64,000 bases of DNA from Nitrososphaerota archaeon (GTDB lineage Archaea > Thermoproteota > Nitrososphaeria > Nitrososphaerales > Nitrosopumilaceae). The position numbers and the translations under genes were made by a program. Below the pieces are notes generated by a model that ran no database searches, had not been told where the DNA came from, and worked only from the letters and a program-made list of their open reading frames with translations. The stretch lies in assembly GCA_016872055.1 (NCBI GenBank), contig VHBH01000003.1, forward strand, positions 108,086 to 172,085, given 5' to 3'. Position 1 is the stretch's first letter; the number at the start of each line of letters is the position of its first letter. Shown here piece after piece: positions 60,866 to 64,000 of the stretch.

Positions 60866-63175
60866 CTAGAATTGAAATCTTTTTGATAATACAATAGGAA
60901 TTATTGCCAAGATTAGTACTAGTGGCGCCAAAAATCCAAACTCTGGCACAACTGCAGTACCCACTACGGTAAGCGATGATGCACCCTCTGGCAGATTCAT
61001 TTGCAGCGTGTAATTATCTGATGTGGATGATATTATTTGATAATCAATTTGTTCTTGTGGTGATGCTGTGACCAAGATTATGAAATTATCTCCAACTGCA
61101 TCAACTAGGCTTCTTGGGATTTGGATGGTTGCCATTCCTCCAGATATTTCTGATAAGAGAAACGTAACTGATTTTGATGTTTCGTCTACAGAAATACCGG
61201 AGATTGCACCAGCCATCTCATATTTGATTTGGAATTGCGCGTCATTGTATGATACGGTTTTTGTTCCCCCATCAAATTTGGTGGAATATTCTACGGGATT
61301 GGTCGTCACATGTGAATCATGTTCCAAGTGCTCAGATGATTCAGAGGCATCGGCATACCACGGTACCAATTTTCCTCGGATTCCATCAATTTTGACGGTT
61401 TGCGCTAGGGTATATTTTGCATCATCTACGGATACTCTAAAGTAAGTCTCGTTTGGATCCAGTGGAAACTCAAATACATACTTGTTAAGATCACCGTGAC
61501 TTTGCTTGTTGAACAGCTCAAATGGATTCATTTTGGCAAGCTTTGCAGTAAATAGTCCAGTTTTTCGTGCGTGGACTTGGACTTCGATATCGTCCAAACT
61601 ACCCGCAGTCCCAATTATGATTTGAGCAGTTCCTGTTTCCAGTGAGTATTGTATTTCATAGATTGTCAGCTGCTTTGTTATTTGCAGTATGGCATGCTCG
61701 TATGGATGTTCACTTGGTTCATGCTTTACAATGGAGGCATGTGAGTGACCAGAATGACTACCATGTGATGCAGAATTATGAGTACTTGAATGGGAAGTAC
61801 TACCACCATGAGTATGAACTTCGGTGTTTCCAGTTCCGACCAAATATGAAGAAAAGTGATCAACGGTTTTTGCATATGTGCAGGTAAGAGCACCTGTAGA
61901 GGAAGCGGACAGATTAGAACCGACCACACTCCAGCGGTCTCCTTGTTGAAGATACAGTGTTACGCCAGTTGGGCAATCAGAACCTACTTTTTCAAGTGTG
62001 AATCTGATGGTCGGATCCTCAGAATACACACTGGTGTCAGAAAAATCAATATCACCACTTGTTTGAAGATTCAAGTACATTTTGGCAAATCCCGAAGGAA
62101 TCGATGGTGAACCGGATGGAATCGCACTAGATACTTTAACGCTAATTCCAATATTGCTTCCTTGCGTGTTCATTGGTAGCTCAATTGACTCTAGCATTGG
62201 ATGAGCACCGCCCTGAGACACTGTGTCTGCTCTGATCATAATGTTGGAACCAGGTACTATTGTATCCATTACAGGGGTGACGATGAAGTTTCCCCCATTA
62301 TTAGCAACTGGTGCAACATACACTGGAGGGATGAACGTAGTACTGGTGCCAGATGAAGTATCAGTTGGCGGCGAATATGTAGGAATTCCAAGTGTGCTAA
62401 TTAGTGTGGACGGAGTCACAGAATTTGAAAACGTCTGAGTGAAAACAATATGGTCAGGCGGAGTTGCCGTCAATTTTTGAGAGATTGCAACTATCTTGGC
62501 TGGAGGCAGGTCATTTTTGCTAGATATTGCAATGCCATTTATTTTGGCACCACCTGTGTTTTTGAGTTTGTCAAATAGTGTATCGCTGATTAGTGGAGGT
62601 TCTATTATAGTAGACGCAGTAGTGGTAAAGTTGACAAAAGTCTGAGTCACATAGCTGAATCCGTTTGTTCCTGTGATTTCATCTGATGCCACAGGATATG
62701 CCGCAGTTCCAAAACCAGAAGTGCCTCTGATCTGCATTATACTGTACGTGCCATTGTTTACTCCCACTAGTTCTATTATCCCAGACATTGGGTCGGAGTC
62801 TAGCTGATCATTGTCCGAAACTACGAAATTAAACCAGGTGGAAAGATCCAGATAATCAGTTGCATTAGTTGTGTGGGAATATGGATTTGGTGTTACGATA
62901 AATGTGGCATTGCCGGCAAGAAAAGGATTATCCTCGGTCTGGAAATTAAAAATCGTCAAGACTTGAGTGCTTGTGTTATTGACACATCCAGAACAGTTTT
63001 TGGCAGTAGTTAGTCCATGTACCTCATTTAGCGCAGGTGCTAAACAGACAAGAGCTAGTAAAACTCCCAATGCTAGAAATCTAATGTCAGTTTTTGGTGA
63101 GTTAGATCTTGTACTTTTATCGCATGACAATTGTTGTACAAATAACCTAACCAAAAAAAATGAAAAAAGAGCCAT
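60866..63175 (-). CDS. Histidine-rich PEFG-anchored surface protein
   Basis: The 769 residues have a late signal segment (about 33-54), a large beta-rich body, and a histidine-rich stretch at about 467-510 (HTHGGSTSHSSTHNSASHGS, then HSGHSHASIVKHEPSEHPYE), which could bind copper, nickel or zinc. A later part with IQIPRSLVDAVGD and the C-terminus VPEFGFLAPLVLILAIIPIV and SKR form a PEFG-type archaeosortase tail. The gene starts two bases after the stop of the gene at 63178, whose product ends in the same SHSGH phrase, so they form an operon and probably a complex. Confidence 0.8.
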   Translation of the reverse strand: MALFSFFLVRLFVQQLSCDKSTRSNSPKTDIRFLALGVLLALVCLAPALNEVHGLTTAKNCSGCVNNTSTQVLTIFNFQTEDNPFLAGNATFIVTPNPYSHTTNATDYLDLSTWFNFVVSDNDQLDSDPMSGIIELVGVNNGTYSIMQIRGTSGFGTAAYPVASDEITGTNGFSYVTQTFVNFTTTASTIIEPPLISDTLFDKLKNTGGAKINGIAISSKNDLPPAKIVAISQKLTATPPDHIVFTQTFSNSVTPSTLISTLGIPTYSPPTDTSSGTSTTFIPPVYVAPVANNGGNFIVTPVMDTIVPGSNIMIRADTVSQGGAHPMLESIELPMNTQGSNIGISVKVSSAIPSGSPSIPSGFAKMYLNLQTSGDIDFSDTSVYSEDPTIRFTLEKVGSDCPTGVTLYLQQGDRWSVVGSNLSASSTGALTCTYAKTVDHFSSYLVGTGNTEVHTHGGSTSHSSTHNSASHGSHSGHSHASIVKHEPSEHPYEHAILQITKQLTIYEIQYSLETGTAQIIIGTAGSLDDIEVQVHARKTGLFTAKLAKMNPFELFNKQSHGDLNKYVFEFPLDPNETYFRVSVDDAKYTLAQTVKIDGIRGKLVPWYADASESSEHLEHDSHVTTNPVEYSTKFDGGTKTVSYNDAQFQIKYEMAGAISGISVDETSKSVTFLLSEISGGMATIQIPRSLVDAVGDNFIILVTASPQEQIDYQIISSTSDNYTLQMNLPEGASSLTVVGTAVVPEFGFLAPLVLILAIIPIVLSKRFQF

Positions 63176-63177
63176 TT

Positions 63178-63858
63178 TTAGTGGCCGCTGTGTGAAGCAG
63201 TGTCGGTAGTGACGCTTGCTTGAGGGTTTGACAGATTTACTTCAGGGAAGTTCACTGCATTATACGGCGCAGGCATTGATCCTGTTGGGCCGTATTGGTT
63301 TGGTGGATTTATGTCACCTATTACTCTGAGTAACGTAAATGATGCAGTGTTTCCAGTTCTAAACACCACATTGGTCTGTCCTTGATTTAACAAGCCAATG
63401 TCCGTTACTCTTGGTGCACCAGGGTTACCTACTCCAGCAAGGTCTATTGCTGGAATGTGTGAATGATACACACAGGTTCCTGTAACTCCTCGAATTCCAC
63501 CAGAACTTGCGTGTGGAATAAGGTTTAGCTGTGCCTGAGCCACCCAGGTCCTGTCAAGAAGCTCGTCGATGTGTCCAGCAACTGGAGTAACCAAGGGTTT
63601 CTTTGTTGTAGGATCGCATGGTATTCTGACTAGTAAATGTCCACTCACATAGTTGGGGCTAAAGTCTGCAATTGCAAGATAGTCACCAGGTCTCATTACT
63701 TGTCCTGCCAGCATCACATTTGCAACAGTGGGTAATCCTCCACCTATTGCTCCTGTTTCAAAACCATGACTGGCAGTCGCATAATGGTAAGTAAAACTAC
63801 CTAATGCTACGGCAGTAGCCACTACTGCAATTATCAGTTTGGTGTCAAATGTCTTCAT
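63178..63858 (-). CDS. Secreted protein with His/Cys motif, partner of the His-rich surface protein
   Basis: The 226 residues begin with a membrane segment or signal peptide (TKLIIAVVATAVALGSF) and have a single domain containing CVYHSHIPAIDLAG (about 137-150), a Cys-His-His cluster reminiscent of a copper site. The end reads TDTASHSGH. The family is unknown to me. It leads the operon, with the surface protein two bases downstream. A TATA box at 63882-63890 and the shared 12-base box at 63925 stand upstream. Confidence 0.7.
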   Translation of the reverse strand: MKTFDTKLIIAVVATAVALGSFTYHYATASHGFETGAIGGGLPTVANVMLAGQVMRPGDYLAIADFSPNYVSGHLLVRIPCDPTTKKPLVTPVAGHIDELLDRTWVAQAQLNLIPHASSGGIRGVTGTCVYHSHIPAIDLAGVGNPGAPRVTDIGLLNQGQTNVVFRTGNTASFTLLRVIGDINPPNQYGPTGSMPAPYNAVNFPEVNLSNPQASVTTDTASHSGH

Positions 63859-63881
63859 TTTAGTTTTTGACTTGAGATTTT

Positions 63882-63890
63882 GTTTATATG
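63882..63890 (-). promoter_or_regulatory. TATA box of the 63858 operon
   Basis: CATATAAAC on the minus strand is centred about 28 bases before the ATG at 63858. Confidence 0.6.
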
Positions 63891-63897
63891 ATTTCTA

Positions 63898-63936
63898 GTA
63901 GAATCTCCAAACAAGTTTTTCGATTCTACCAATTTT
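63898..63936 (-). promoter_or_regulatory. Shared 12-base box and inverted repeat before the 63858 operon
   Basis: AAAATTGGTAGA (minus strand, 63936-63925) is identical to the box upstream of 60690, at 67-78 bases before the start in each case and 35 bases from the TATA box. Here the partner arm is GTAGAATC at 63898-63905, inverted to GATTCTAC at 63922-63929, a stem of eight with a 16-base loop. Confidence 0.5.
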
Positions 63937-63970
63937 GTTTAATATGTATAAATTTTTTAAAAATCAAAAT

Positions 63971-64000
63971 ATGACAACGCAAAAAAACATCAAACATCTA
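63971..64000 (+). CDS. Possible start of a further gene (partial)
   Basis: An ATG at 63971 opens MTTQKNIKHL and runs to the right edge. A TATA-like GTATAAAT at 63946-63953 stands about 22 bases before it, the usual place for a leaderless start. It would be divergent from the 63858 operon and share its promoter region. Only ten codons are visible, so no product can be named. Confidence 0.4.
   Translation, partial: MTTQKNIKHL

Noticed and set aside
1..64000. CRISPR array, rRNA operon or insertion sequence
   Set aside because: No spaced direct repeats, no rRNA signature sequence and no transposase motif were seen. Inspection by eye could miss a divergent small element.

Overview
The window is one continuous stretch of an ammonia-oxidising archaeon of the Nitrososphaerota (Thaumarchaeota), most likely order Nitrosopumilales. 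The evidence is a two-domain archaeal copper nitrite reductase (NirK), the thaumarchaeal enzymes for 3-hydroxypropionate/4-hydroxybutyrate carbon fixation (ADP-forming acyl-CoA synthetase beside an enoyl-CoA-hydratase-type dehydratase), a divergent FtsZ-like protein, eukaryote-like ribosomal proteins eL15, eL31 and eL39, archaeal DnaG, and surface proteins with PEF-type C-terminal sorting tails. Most genes have a TATA box about 22-32 bases before the start codon and no Shine-Dalgarno sequence, so leaderless transcripts seem to be the rule. No rRNA, tRNA, CRISPR array or insertion sequence was found.

Layout. 1-9.4 kb: end of an aspartate dehydrogenase gene, then DNA end-resection genes (nurA, and an overlapping herA-mre11-rad50 operon) interrupted by ATP synthase subunit C and an unknown gene, then a short HEAT-repeat protein resembling half of deoxyhypusine hydroxylase. 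9.4-17.6 kb: thioredoxin-fold protein, eL15, secreted proteins, an iron-sulfur (6-4) photolyase beside a decayed gene, SerA and NirK. 17.7-27.5 kb: class II fumarase, a tRNA methylthiotransferase, the FtsZ-like protein, eL39-eL31, a Nudix hydrolase and a methionine/folate block (MetF-like, homocysteine methyltransferase and the rest of MetH as a separate gene). 27.8-31.7 kb: an MFS transporter and a complete nitrate/sulfonate-type ABC importer.

31.9-41.4 kb is the clearest pathway: argG followed by a LysW-carrier lysine/arginine cluster with two carrier proteins (LysW), two LysX-type ligases, LysY, LysZ, LysJ, an Lrp-type regulator, homocitrate synthase and LysK. The second LysW ends in Gln where the carrier family uses a C-terminal Glu for substrate attachment. 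41.4-51 kb: diphthine synthase fused to a DUF357 domain, convergent FAD synthase and riboflavin kinase, DnaG, an A-type Fe-S protein, the two carbon-fixation genes, an amidotransferase and glutamate dehydrogenase. 51-51.8 kb is a graveyard holding at least two convergent pseudogenes. 51.8-58.7 kb: proteasome alpha subunit, a methyltransferase, an MFS transporter, TatA, an orphan DNA methyltransferase and a zinc-binding DEAD/DEAH helicase of the MrfA/Hrq1 type. 58.9-64 kb: large secreted proteins, including a histidine-rich surface protein pair. Two genes here share an identical 12-base upstream box at the same distance from start codon and TATA box.
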